Virus record (IMG/VR): IMGVR_UViG_3300023171_000017
Span: 1 to 53,931 of that record
Source of the DNA: a virus
Direction: 5' to 3' (one strand)
Length of the DNA stretch: 53,931 nucleotides
Below are positions 6,131 through 12,395 of this stretch, in pieces. Below the pieces are notes generated by a model. It worked only from the letters and a program-made list of their open reading frames with translations. It ran no database searches and had not been told where the DNA came from. Position numbers and translations under genes: made by a program. Position 1 is the first letter of the stretch. Every line of letters starts with the position of its first letter.

Positions 6131-6167
6131 TAAAGAAAAGACACCTACATTTGTGGTGCAGGTGTCT
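6131..6167 (-). terminator. Strong intrinsic terminator
   Basis: Minus strand stem AGACACCTGCA/TGTAGGTGTCT (one mismatch) followed by TTTTCTTT. A-rich flank on the other side makes it possibly bidirectional. Confidence 0.75.
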
Positions 6168-6286
6168 TCGTATGTTTGTTTTCTAAAATCTTCTTATGAA
6201 GAATACGACACGACACCTACACTAAATTGATCCGGGCAATTTGACCAGAGCTGAGATAGTAGTGAGTGACTATATAATGTCTTCAT
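6131..6286 (-). ncRNA. Candidate small RNA with its own promoter and terminator
   Basis: About 155 nt. A promoter TTGCAA (6322-6317), 18-nt spacer, TATAAT (6298-6293) reads leftward, and the transcript would end at the 6131-6167 hairpin. No ORF of meaningful length is inside. The segment GTGTAGGTGTC near 6218 repeats the 3' stem strand GTAGGTGTC, so an alternative pairing (attenuation) is possible. Confidence 0.45.
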
Positions 6287-6337
6287 AATTTCATTATACC
6301 ATAATAATAAATGGCATTGCAATCTTTTTTATAAATT

Positions 6338-6412
6338 TGGTCACCCATGGGAGAGTTGAACTCCCGTTGCATGATTGAAAATCATGTGTCCTAACCGTTA
6401 GACGAATGGGCG
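6338..6412 (-). tRNA. tRNA-Glu (TTC)
   Basis: Acceptor CGCCCAT/ATGGGTG, A73, CCA. Anticodon arm CATGA-TTTTCAA-TCATG gives TTC; T-loop TTCAACT. Confidence 0.94.
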
Positions 6413-6417
6413 ATATG

Positions 6418-6494
6418 TGGTGAAACCGATAGGGATCGAACCTATGACACCCTGATTAAGAGTCAGGTGCTCTAACCAGCTGAGCTACGGTTCC
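6418..6494 (-). tRNA. tRNA-Lys (CTT)
   Basis: Acceptor GGAACCG/CGGTTTC, A73, CCA. Anticodon arm CCTGA-CTCTTAA-TCAGG gives CTT; T-loop TTCGATC. Confidence 0.94.
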
Positions 6495-6591
6495 GTATCT
6501 TGAAAAGGTGCTACGAGAAGTTTCGGCTCATACGTCCATGCAATTCCTGCCTGGTTTGACCTCGTAATCATACTTGCTACCAATATGTATA
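6495..6591 (-). other. Structured spacer between tRNA-Lys and tRNA-Ala
   Basis: 97 nt without a recognisable tRNA. The minus strand has TACGAG/CTCGTA as an outer stem and CCAGGCA/TGCATGG (one mismatch) as an inner hairpin with loop GGAAT. No CCA or T-loop. It may be another degenerate tRNA-like element or simple spacer. Confidence 0.35.
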
Positions 6592-6667
6592 TGGTGGAGT
6601 TGCAGAGAATCGAACTCTGGTGAAGACGTTGCAAACGTCCCATAATAAACCGTTATATGACAACCCC
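6592..6667 (-). tRNA. tRNA-Ala (TGC)
   Basis: Acceptor GGGGTTG/CAACTCC (one G-T, but not at 3:70), A73, CCA. Anticodon loop TTTGCAA gives TGC; T-loop TTCGATT. Confidence 0.9.
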
Positions 6668-6672
6668 ATGTT

Positions 6673-6748
6673 TGGTAGTTCCCGCTGGAATCGAACCAGC
6701 ACCAGCTTCGTTAGAACCGAAGTGCCCTATCCGTTAGACCAGAGAACC
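6673..6748 (-). tRNA. tRNA-Arg (TCT)
   Basis: Acceptor GGTTCTC/GGGAACT, A73, CCA. Anticodon arm CTTCG-GTTCTAA-CGAAG gives TCT; T-loop TTCGATT. Its 5' end abuts the stop codon of the upstream gene with no gap. Confidence 0.93.
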
Positions 6749-6976
6749 TTATATTTCTGCTTTTAAGTATTTGTTAAGCAGTTCGTTCACTTGAGTAATG
6801 TGAATCATACCAGCTTGTTTCACAGCTATTTCACCAAAGTGTCTGCGTAGTACTTCGAAACCCTGTTCGAGTGCCCGTGTTTCTTCTTCAATGATGTCGC
6901 GAGTTAGGTCATGCACTAGACTTTCAGCTTGTCGTTTGACTAAGTTTGGGTCTGGGTCTTTGCGGTATGCTTCCAT
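6749..6976 (-). CDS. Small helical protein embedded in the tRNA array
   Basis: 75 residues, MEAYRKDPDPNLVKRQAESL..., predominantly alpha-helical and highly charged, no known motif. A TATAAT lies exactly 6 nt before the ATG with no SD, the leaderless layout. Its stop codon ends at base 6749 and tRNA-Arg begins at 6748, so mRNA and tRNA share one transcript and RNase P cleavage would cut right at the stop. Position inside the array hints at an RNA-related role, but nothing in the sequence shows it. Confidence 0.75.
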   Translation of the reverse strand: MEAYRKDPDPNLVKRQAESLVHDLTRDIIEEETRALEQGFEVLRRHFGEIAVKQAGMIHITQVNELLNKYLKAEI

Positions 6977-6992
6977 ACTCTTATTATACGTA

Positions 6993-7067
6993 TGGTGCGG
7001 GTATACAGAATCGAACTGTAATCCTCTGATTGGAAGTCAGACATAATAGCCGTTATACTATACCCGC
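6993..7067 (-). tRNA. tRNA-Gly (TCC)
   Basis: Acceptor GCGGGTA/TACCCGC, A73, CCA. Anticodon arm TCTGA-CTTCCAA-TCAGA gives TCC; T-loop TTCGATT. Confidence 0.94.
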
Positions 7068-7075
7068 ATCTGTTT

Positions 7076-7153
7076 TGGAGCCCCTCACGGAGTCGAACCG
7101 TTCTTCGTACCTACCACGGTACGCGTGCTAACCAACGTTACACTAATTGGGGC
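7076..7153 (-). tRNA. tRNA-Thr (GGT), expanded anticodon loop
   Basis: Acceptor GCCCCAA/GAGGGGC (last two pairs mismatched), U73, CCA. Anticodon stem CGTAC/GTACG encloses an 8-nt loop CGTGGTAG with anticodon GGT most likely. T-loop TTCGACT. Confidence 0.72.
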
Positions 7154-7156
7154 GTA

Positions 7157-7230
7157 TGGGGCCGCCACTCGGTACTGCCCCGAGGTCGATAGTTTACAAA
7201 ACTACTACTCTACTTTTGAGCTATGGCGGC
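7157..7230 (-). tRNA. tRNA-Thr (TGT) with non-canonical T-loop GGCAGTA
   Basis: Acceptor GCCGCCA/TGGCGGC, C73, CCA, normal D-arm. Anticodon arm GTAGT-TTTGTAA-ACTAT gives TGT. The T-stem CTCGG/CCGAG is perfect but the loop is GGCAGTA instead of TTCRANY. C73 is unusual for Thr, so charging identity is uncertain. Confidence 0.75.
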
Positions 7231-7236
7231 GAATTT

Positions 7237-7311
7237 TGGTAGCTCCTGATGGAATCGAACCATCATCTGTGCGTCCGAAGCGCACCGTTCTATCCGTTAT
7301 ACTAAAGAGCT
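7237..7311 (-). tRNA. tRNA-Arg (TCG)
   Basis: Acceptor AGCTCTT/AGGAGCT, A73, CCA. Anticodon arm GTGCG-CTTCGGA-CGCAC gives TCG; T-loop TTCGATT. Confidence 0.92.
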
Positions 7312-7423
7312 GTATGGTGCACGGGGGTAGCTTTAGGCTACCTCTATTCTAATAACGCTTCGGTGCACCTCTACGCTTTCGATTCTCGAGCCACGTTGCA
7401 ACGATGTGCTCTCCGTACAAATT
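7312..7423 (-). ncRNA. tRNA-like or structured element between tRNA-Arg and tRNA-fMet
   Basis: About 104 nt ending in encoded CCA (7317-7315). Two foldings compete: GTACGGA (5' end 7418) with CCCGTGC as a tRNA-type acceptor (six pairs), or an internal perfect 7-pair stem GGTGCAC/GTGCACC (7369-7363 with 7322-7316). A 3' hairpin GTAGC-CTAAA-GCTAC replaces the T-arm; the same CTAAA loop occurs in the 5047-5162 element. A bulged GAGCAC/GTGGCTC arm surrounds GTTGCAAC. No anticodon can be assigned. Confidence 0.4.
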
Positions 7424-7508
7424 TGGTTGCGGGGACGGGATTCGAACCCGTGTATCTTGCGACAAAGGGATATGAGCCCTCCGAGAATGACCACTTCTCA
7501 ACCCCGCT
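7424..7508 (-). tRNA. Initiator tRNA-fMet (CAT) with expanded variable arm
   Basis: AGCGGGG/CCCCGCA acceptor with an A1-A72 mismatch, three G-C pairs at the bottom of the anticodon stem (GAGGG/CCCTT) and loop CTCATAT: all initiator marks. T-loop TTCGAAT, A73, CCA. The variable region is about 13 nt and holds a TGTC-GCAA-GATA hairpin, far longer than in usual initiators. Confidence 0.88.
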
Positions 7509-7513
7509 ATATG

Positions 7514-7588
7514 TGGTCGTCCCTCTAAGATTCGAACTTAGGACCTTCGCCATGTAAGGGCGCTGCTCTACCGCTGAGCTAAGGGACG
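7514..7588 (-). tRNA. tRNA-Val (TAC)
   Basis: Acceptor CGTCCCT/AGGGACG, A73, CCA. Anticodon stem CGCC/GGCG with loop CTTACAT gives TAC; T-loop TTCGAAT. Confidence 0.93.
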
Positions 7589-7596
7589 TTATTGTT

Positions 7597-7670
7597 TGGT
7601 CGGTGTAGGTGGTTCTGCCCCACCGTTGACAGAATATAAGTCTGCGGTTCTACTATTGAACTATACACCA
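7597..7670 (-). tRNA. tRNA-Ile (TAT) with non-canonical T-loop GGCAGAA
   Basis: Acceptor TGGTGTA/TACACCG (first pair T-G), A73, CCA. Anticodon arm GCAGA-CTTATAT-TCTGT gives TAT, reading AUA. T-stem GGTGG/CCACC encloses GGCAGAA, the same TT-to-GG change as in tRNA-Thr(TGT). Confidence 0.78.
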
Positions 7671-7677
7671 TTATACT

Positions 7678-7754
7678 TGGTTGAACGAGTAGGGTTCGAA
7701 CCTACGATCTCCTGAATATCAGTCAAGTGCTTTAACCAGCTAAGCTATCGTTCA
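7678..7754 (-). tRNA. tRNA-Ile (GAT)
   Basis: Acceptor TGAACGA/TCGTTCA, A73, CCA. Anticodon arm CTTGA-CTGATAT-TCAGG gives GAT; T-loop TTCGAAC. Confidence 0.94.
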
Positions 7755-7761
7755 TTATTTT

Positions 7762-7836
7762 TGGTGGGCTCGGTTGGAATCGAACCAACGTGGTACAGAT
7801 TAAAAGTCTGCTGCTCAACCACTGAGCCACGAACCC
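7762..7836 (-). tRNA. tRNA-Lys (TTT), first of the array
   Basis: Acceptor GGGTTCG/CGAGCCC, A73, CCA. Anticodon stem CAGA/TCTG with loop CTTTTAA gives TTT; T-loop TTCGATT. Confidence 0.94.
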
Positions 7837-7841
7837 AAGAT

Positions 7842-7864
7842 ATAAAAAAAGAGCTATGTAGCTC
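7842..7864 (-). terminator. Intrinsic terminator after the 7892-8053 gene
   Basis: Minus strand GAGCTA/TAGCTC hairpin followed by TTTTTTTAT. It separates the small membrane-protein gene from the tRNA array; the array would then depend on read-through or a promoter not seen. Confidence 0.7.
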
Positions 7865-7891
7865 CAACTATGACTTGAGTTGTAAGCTAAC

Positions 7892-8053
7892 TTATTCCTT
7901 TTTCTTTTCACCCCGCTTTGTAAATGTACCCATAATGAACCCTGCTGCCACCGCTATAGCAATAATGCCGCCAGCAATAACTGTCGTCTCTTTGGTGCGC
8001 TTGACGTATTTACCTAGGTCAGCTGCTTCTTTTTGAATCTTTTGGGTATTCAT
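7892..8053 (-). CDS. Small single-pass membrane protein
   Basis: 53 residues from MNTQKIQKEAADLGKYV; longer in-frame starts are rejected because a TATAAT lies 7 nt before ATG 8053. One transmembrane helix (TVIAGGIIAIAVAAGFIMG, about residues 24-42) and a strongly basic C-terminus (TKRGEKKKE). The layout suggests N-out/C-in with positive-inside tail. Function unknown; the gene lies just upstream of the tRNA array and is closed by its own terminator. Confidence 0.72.
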   Translation of the reverse strand: MNTQKIQKEAADLGKYVKRTKETTVIAGGIIAIAVAAGFIMGTFTKRGEKKKE

Positions 8054-8060
8054 ATTATTC

Positions 8061-8088
8061 ATTATACACATATTAGTATATAATGCAA
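8061..8088 (-). promoter_or_regulatory. Leaderless-type promoter for 7892-8053
   Basis: Minus strand TTGCAT (8088-8083), 16-nt spacer, TATAAT (8066-8061), 7 nt to ATG. It overlaps a rightward TATAAT (8079-8084), so the two transcripts diverge from one short AT-rich region. Confidence 0.5.
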
Positions 8089-8219
8089 AATGCGCGGGGG
8101 CATAGCAACGGGTAGTGAGTGCACTATATCTGTTGGATTGTAAGACCAACCATAATTTACTGATTACAAAGCACTGCGCCAAATCAGTCATGTAGACCTC
8201 TTAGCGGGGGTCTATTTTT
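8079..8219 (+). ncRNA. Candidate structured small RNA with tRNA-like features, closed by a terminator
   Basis: A rightward TATAAT (8079-8084) precedes about 125 nt without an ORF, ending at the 8193-8219 terminator. The 5' GCGC pairs with GCGC near 8176-8180, followed by CCA. An arm GTTGG/CCAAC surrounds ATTGTAAGA (a GTA-containing loop), and ACTGATT/AATCAGT forms another stem. No T-loop is visible. It lies on the strand opposite to the tRNA array. No convincing -35, so expression is inferred. Confidence 0.45.
8193..8219 (+). terminator. Intrinsic terminator
   Basis: TAGACC/GGTCTA stem (8193-8198 with 8209-8214) and TTTTT. It closes the 8079 transcript before the next gene. Confidence 0.8.
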
Positions 8220-8244
8220 AGTGTATAGTAGCTGTTATAAAACT

Positions 8245-8448
8245 ATGACAAAATACTCAATATATGAAGTTGGTGAAAAAGCTAACAAAAATCGTGACTC
8301 ATTAGACTTCGAAAAGTGGTTAGAACGCACCCTAAAATACATAACTGAAAAGATCGACCCAGCGTTCAGTCGAGAAAAATTTGCAGAATGGTTAGAAGAA
8401 GACGACGAAAAGCCATTTATTTCTGGTAAAAATAGGTATTATTGGTAG
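8245..8448 (+). CDS. Hypothetical acidic protein, 67 aa
   Basis: Start set at MTKYSIYEVGEKANK (ATG 8245). A GTG at 8221 is in frame but would lie on a TATAGT (8224-8229) that can serve as the -10. The protein is helical and charged, ending EEDDEKPFISGKNRYYW. No family recognised. It lies directly before the Gp157/RecT set, though that set has its own -10. Confidence 0.65.
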   Translation: MTKYSIYEVGEKANKNRDSLDFEKWLERTLKYITEKIDPAFSREKFAEWLEEDDEKPFISGKNRYYW

Positions 8449-8480
8449 CAACGCCCGTAAATTCCTGCTATAATAAGGAT

Positions 8481-8912
8481 ATGAAAGATATTCAGAACGA
8501 AGCAGAAACAGGTGTACAAACTATCACAAACCTGCAGATGACACTCGCGCAAATCGAGAACGAACTGCAAACTAACCCAAAGTTCATCGAGTTCCTACGC
8601 GTCCAGGACGAGCTTAACGCTAAGCGTTCAGAGTTCGACTCGACAATGAAAGACTTGATGATTGAGCGGTTCAAAGACTCAGGTGAGAAGAAGCTAGAAG
8701 TTGGTAATGCAACATTCGCGCTGACACCACGTGAAGAACTGATAATCACAGACGAAGACAAAGTTGACGATGCCTTCGTTACGAAAGTTACCGTTAAGAA
8801 ACTTGATAAAGAGGCAGTGAAAGCTGTTCAAGTTCTTGAAGGTCGCCTCGTTGACGGAGTCGGTGTTCGACAATCATTCGCATACAAACTAACCATTAAG
8901 GATAACGAATAA
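8481..8912 (+). CDS. Gp157-like / recombination-associated coiled-coil protein
   Basis: 143 residues from ATG 8481; TATAAT (8469-8474) sits 6 nt upstream, arguing against the in-frame GTG at 8442. The N-terminal 75 residues are a coiled coil (QMTLAQIENELQTNPKF...), followed by a beta-rich domain with KKLEVGNATFALTPREEL and a C-terminal VKAVQVLEGRLVDGVGVRQ. This layout resembles phage Gp157-type proteins that are encoded next to RecT-family annealing proteins. RecT follows after 1 nt. Family placement is by context and architecture. Confidence 0.7.
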   Translation: MKDIQNEAETGVQTITNLQMTLAQIENELQTNPKFIEFLRVQDELNAKRSEFDSTMKDLMIERFKDSGEKKLEVGNATFALTPREELIITDEDKVDDAFVTKVTVKKLDKEAVKAVQVLEGRLVDGVGVRQSFAYKLTIKDNE

Positions 8913-8913
8913 A

Positions 8914-9588
8914 ATGGCAGTAAATCTACAAGCACTAAAAGAAAAGCTCATCGAGAGCAACCAAGACGCGAACAAGGTCAACAAGGCAATCGCATACCTT
9001 AGCGGTTCAAAAGTCGGCATGATCGTCAACAAACACACCAACCAAGAAATGTACTCACTCATTGTTAAGTACTTGAACGTCGGTACTAACCTAGATGGTG
9101 TAAACGTCATCTTGTCTGGTCAGAACATGGGTCTTGTAACGTACCAAGGGTACATGAACAAGGTGAAACAACTGCACCCAGACGTATTCTTCGACGTACA
9201 GCTCGTACGCGAGGGTGATACCTTTGAAGTCGGTAAGCGTTCTGGTCTTGTTGAATACAAGCACGAAATCGCGAACCCATTCGCAAGCTATGACGACAAG
9301 AAAATCAACGGTGCATACTGTGTCGTGAAGTTCGACAACAACGAGTCAATCGAGCTATTGAACGAACGCGACTACCTTGAAATGAAGGGTGCTTCAAAGA
9401 GCAGTTACACTTGGGACAAATGGCCATCAGAGTTTTGGCGAAAGTCTGTCATTAAGCGGGCATGTAAGGTATACTTCTCAGAAGAAGTCGCTTTGCTCGA
9501 AAAGGTTGATAACGAAGACCACGGCCTAGCTGATGACGATACTAGCACTGACGCACTCGACGCAATCGTAGCTGCAAAGAAAGGGTAA
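8914..9588 (+). CDS. recT: RecT-family single-strand annealing protein
   Basis: 224 residues. Features of RecT: a middle region with VTYQGYMNKVKQLHPDV, GAYCVVKFDNN and the diagnostic W-x-x-W-P-S-E-F-W-R-K-S-V-I-K-R-A block at about residues 168-185. The C-terminus is acidic. RecT anneals complementary ssDNA and promotes strand invasion in phage recombination with a partner 5'-3' exonuclease; the YqaJ nuclease at 10573 fits that role. ATG 8914 follows the Gp157-like stop by 1 nt. Confidence 0.88.
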   Translation: MAVNLQALKEKLIESNQDANKVNKAIAYLSGSKVGMIVNKHTNQEMYSLIVKYLNVGTNLDGVNVILSGQNMGLVTYQGYMNKVKQLHPDVFFDVQLVREGDTFEVGKRSGLVEYKHEIANPFASYDDKKINGAYCVVKFDNNESIELLNERDYLEMKGASKSSYTWDKWPSEFWRKSVIKRACKVYFSEEVALLEKVDNEDHGLADDDTSTDALDAIVAAKKG

Positions 9589-9590
9589 TT

Positions 9591-9995
9591 ATGGGGAACC
9601 TCACTGGACAAATCAAAGAAGATAAGAACGGTGGGGGGCTATGGCTGCTGGTCGACAAGATCGGCAGTTCACGAGCTGAGAACCTAATCGAAGAGCAACC
9701 GCTATCACGTGAAACTGGTAGCGTTGCTTGGGCAGTTTTACCCGAAGAAATTGAAGCAATTCGCGACGCTTGTAACGATTATCTACGCGACAAGGAAGTT
9801 GACAGCATCGACATAGTATGGTCTGTTGACGACGTGTTTAACGTGATGTATGATTACGAAGAGAAAGACGAGTATAGCGAAGACGATTACGAACTCGCTA
9901 GAGCAGTCTTACAATATGTAAAGAACCATCACGATGCTACTATAGGGGTCAACTGGGAGACACTCGAGTACGCTATCGACTACCTAAGAGGATAA
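9591..9995 (+). CDS. Hypothetical acidic protein, 134 aa
   Basis: Two nt after recT. Highly acidic (net negative, many D/E in YDYEEKDEYSEDDYELARA), with a beta-rich start (GLWLLVDKIGSS). No motif recognised. Its place between the annealing protein and the YqaJ nuclease suggests a recombination accessory or DNA mimic, by context only. Confidence 0.75.
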   Translation: MGNLTGQIKEDKNGGGLWLLVDKIGSSRAENLIEEQPLSRETGSVAWAVLPEEIEAIRDACNDYLRDKEVDSIDIVWSVDDVFNVMYDYEEKDEYSEDDYELARAVLQYVKNHHDATIGVNWETLEYAIDYLRG

Positions 9996-9996
9996 A

Positions 9997-10299
9997 GTGT
10001 TTGACGTTGAACAAGAGCAAAAACAAATCATAGACCGCTTGCACGATTCAGGTAAGTTTTATGACGCGCTTGTTAAAAAGAACGACAAATGGGAGAAGCG
10101 TTTTCTCTATGGTTCTTTCGTCTTTATGTTCCCATCGCTATTGATACCACTTGCACCCGTGAAGTTTATCGCACTCATCGCCCAGTTAGCTATGCTTGCT
10201 GGGTTCTTGATTACCTCAAAGCGGGGTATGAAAATAAGAAAAGAACGACTCGACATACTAGAATACGAGCACGATTATATAAGGCACATGTATGAGTAA
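9997..10299 (+). CDS. Two-pass membrane protein
   Basis: 100 residues, GTG start 1 nt after the previous stop. Two adjacent hydrophobic helices (FLYGSFVFMFPSLLIPLAPV and FIALIAQLAMLAGFLI, residues about 36-75) are followed by a basic segment and a short acidic tail. No family recognised. It overlaps the next ATG by 8 nt, consistent with coupled translation. Confidence 0.72.
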   Translation: MFDVEQEQKQIIDRLHDSGKFYDALVKKNDKWEKRFLYGSFVFMFPSLLIPLAPVKFIALIAQLAMLAGFLITSKRGMKIRKERLDILEYEHDYIRHMYE

Positions 10300-10576
10300 A
10301 AACCGAGTATTAGGTCACCTACGAATTTTTCAAAGCGTTCAAGCTGACTTGAACATGGCTAACCGATGGGATAAGCAAAGCTACGAGTACGAAGGCATTG
10401 ACCCGTTCAACCTTGAAGATGACGCATTCCCAATCACAGTGGGTCTTATCGAAGGATACGCGATAAACAAGCAAATAGAAACCGTTGACCAATTACTAAC
10501 GATTCTTACTCGACCTGACACGCAAAAGGTGTTGAAAGAGCTTAGAGAAACCCTAACGAAAGAACTTATTAAATGA
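10292..10576 (+). CDS. Hypothetical protein, 94 aa
   Basis: ATG 10292 lies within the end of the membrane-protein gene and the stop overlaps the YqaJ start by 4 nt. A soluble helical protein (SVQADLNMANRWDKQSYEYE ... TLTKELIK). No known domain. Part of the recombination operon by position. Confidence 0.72.
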   Translation: MSKNRVLGHLRIFQSVQADLNMANRWDKQSYEYEGIDPFNLEDDAFPITVGLIEGYAINKQIETVDQLLTILTRPDTQKVLKELRETLTKELIK

Positions 10577-11133
10577 TTACCTACCACGATAAAATTGAAC
10601 AGAACACGCCTGAATGGTTTGCTATTCGCGAAGACCACCCGCTCACAGGGTCAACTTCGTATGAGTTTCTACTAGCCCGTAACCCAGCAACGTATGTTCT
10701 TAAAGAGAGCAACTTCACTGGTAACAAATACACGGAACGTGGTCACGACTTAGAGCCTGTAGCAAGGAAGCTCCTGGACCGCGTGTACGACATTCAAACG
10801 CTCGAGACGGGTTTCGTTACCAATAGCGACTTCCCTTGGGCAGGCTGCTCTCCAGACGGGTACACAGACGTATATATGGTCGAGATCAAATGTTTTATGA
10901 AAGCACGACACTTATTGAACGCGGTTACGACTGACGCGAAGATTTTATCCCAAGTGCAGTGGAATATGATGATTATGGGTAAGACCAAGGCTTTACTCGT
11001 TTTCTTCTGTCCTGATAATACGCTCGAACCGTCTGAACAGCTTATAATTAAAGAGATAGACGCTAACCCGCACATCTGGGCTAATATGAAGAATAGGATC
11101 GAAGTTTATGGCGCAGCAAGAACTAATACTTGA
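10573..11133 (+). CDS. YqaJ-like (lambda-type) recombination exonuclease
   Basis: 186 residues. Opening QNTPEWFAIREDH, then the glutamate-bearing ERGHDLEPVARKLL, SPDGYTDVYMVEIKC (the D...E-x-K catalytic core) and a Gln at SQVQWNMMIMG are the hallmarks of the YqaJ / lambda exonuclease fold. It should resect 5' strands to give 3' ssDNA for RecT. It overlaps the next gene by 26 nt. Confidence 0.87.
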   Translation: MITYHDKIEQNTPEWFAIREDHPLTGSTSYEFLLARNPATYVLKESNFTGNKYTERGHDLEPVARKLLDRVYDIQTLETGFVTNSDFPWAGCSPDGYTDVYMVEIKCFMKARHLLNAVTTDAKILSQVQWNMMIMGKTKALLVFFCPDNTLEPSEQLIIKEIDANPHIWANMKNRIEVYGAARTNT

Positions 11134-11428
11134 GAAGATAGTTGAATCGTTATCGAACCCCAACCGAGCATATCTAGAAGAACAGGGTACGTGGGTTGGT
11201 AAACTTTATACCGACAAAGGGCTACCGCTTGATATATCAATCAGCGAATTGCGGAAGCGAAACACCCCTGAAGACGATATGTTCGTGATTATCGAGGGCG
11301 CGCTCACTTGGTTTGTACAGCACAAGCGAAACTCTGGTGCGACCGAGAAAGCGTTGAACCGTCAGCGTGAGCAGAACAACAAGATCATGGCAGCGTTTCT
11401 CGCTGGTAAAGAAACGGGTCTGTATTAG
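11108..11428 (+). CDS. Hypothetical protein, 106 aa
   Basis: Starts inside the YqaJ gene (MAQQELILEKIVESL) in another frame. Helical, charged protein with a central beta stretch (TWVGKLYTDKGLPLDISI). No family seen. Ends exactly at the GTG of the next gene. Confidence 0.7.
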   Translation: MAQQELILEKIVESLSNPNRAYLEEQGTWVGKLYTDKGLPLDISISELRKRNTPEDDMFVIIEGALTWFVQHKRNSGATEKALNRQREQNNKIMAAFLAGKETGLY

Positions 11429-11667
11429 TGTCTAGACTTGAGACTCTACACATGGACGGGCTGTTCAGCGACGAAGACATCGCGAACCGCTTCTACGTCA
11501 TTAGACAATGTAGCGACTGTCTTGCATTCACTAAATGGGACATACGCAACAAGAATACCTACAAGTGTGCAACCTGCGAGAGCGGCAATTTTGACTCGAA
11601 CCGACAGCACTCAATTCGCACCCACCATAACTTTATTGGTAAAAAGGGTCGAAAAAAGGTAAAATAG
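11428..11667 (+). CDS. Small zinc-finger protein
   Basis: 79 residues, GTG start overlapping the previous stop. CSDC and CATC pairs (about residues 28-31 and 47-50) form a four-Cys zinc ribbon, followed by a basic tail (HHNFIGKKGRKKVK). Likely nucleic-acid binding. The context is the phage nucleic-acid metabolism operon. Confidence 0.72.
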   Translation: MSRLETLHMDGLFSDEDIANRFYVIRQCSDCLAFTKWDIRNKNTYKCATCESGNFDSNRQHSIRTHHNFIGKKGRKKVK

Positions 11668-11671
11668 ACCT

Positions 11672-12247
11672 ATGAAACAGACTCTCAAAGAACTCGCTGA
11701 AGAAATTGAAGGTATGTCACTGCGCTACAAGGTGCAAACAGTACTACGACCTAAGACGTGGTCACGTATACATAAGTTTCGTCGTCAACGCATAACTCGC
11801 GGTTATAGCGACAAAGATATGTGGAGTAGCGGCACCCACTTGATGACACTCATCTCAGAGAGCTTGAAGTGGCACGAGAGCAAGGGTGTTAGCGACTTCG
11901 AATATATGTTTAAGATGTGGGTAGACGAAGGCAGCAACTTTGGTTACAAGAACCTCAAGCAGGTCTACACCGATATTGATAACTACCTAAAAGTTGATCG
12001 CGGTGACTGGGCTACTGGTCTTGCGGGTCAAATCGTGAACCTTGAAGACGCTTATATCACAGAGGGGGAAGAAGACACCTCACATATCACCGTTGAATGG
12101 CGTGAAGAGAAGACTGGTAAAAAGCTGACTGACGCTCGCGTTAAAAAGCTGATGCACGAACACCACGCTAAGGTAGAAAAGCTACACAGCAAAGCGGTGA
12201 ACGCTATGACTTTCTGGGCTCACCACGCTCGACAGTTCTGGGACTAA
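11672..12247 (+). CDS. Hypothetical phage protein, 191 aa
   Basis: All-helical looking, rich in Lys, Trp and His. Residues 15-60 include a basic RRQRITRGY stretch, and the C-terminus has HEHHAKVEKLHSKAVNAMTF. No catalytic motif that I recognise. SD is absent, and ATG 11672 follows the previous stop by 4 nt, so it is coupled. Confidence 0.75.
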   Translation: MKQTLKELAEEIEGMSLRYKVQTVLRPKTWSRIHKFRRQRITRGYSDKDMWSSGTHLMTLISESLKWHESKGVSDFEYMFKMWVDEGSNFGYKNLKQVYTDIDNYLKVDRGDWATGLAGQIVNLEDAYITEGEEDTSHITVEWREEKTGKKLTDARVKKLMHEHHAKVEKLHSKAVNAMTFWAHHARQFWD

Positions 12248-12248
12248 T

Positions 12249-12395
12249 ATGACTGAACGCGAATACGTTTACGAAGTAGGTCTTACCCCTGACGACAAAG
12301 CACGCTTGCAGCGTATACTAGGTGTTAGTACACTTAGTCTTGAAGATTATGAAAACGCTAAGAATGTTATTAACGATATAGAGGTTGAAGAGTGA
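12249..12395 (+). CDS. Small hypothetical protein, 48 aa
   Basis: MTEREYVYEVGLTPDDKARL ... NDIEVEE, an acidic helical peptide. It fits the gap exactly: ATG 12249 one nt after the previous stop, and TGA overlapping the GTG of the phosphoesterase by 4 nt. Function unknown. Confidence 0.65.
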   Translation: MTEREYVYEVGLTPDDKARLQRILGVSTLSLEDYENAKNVINDIEVEE

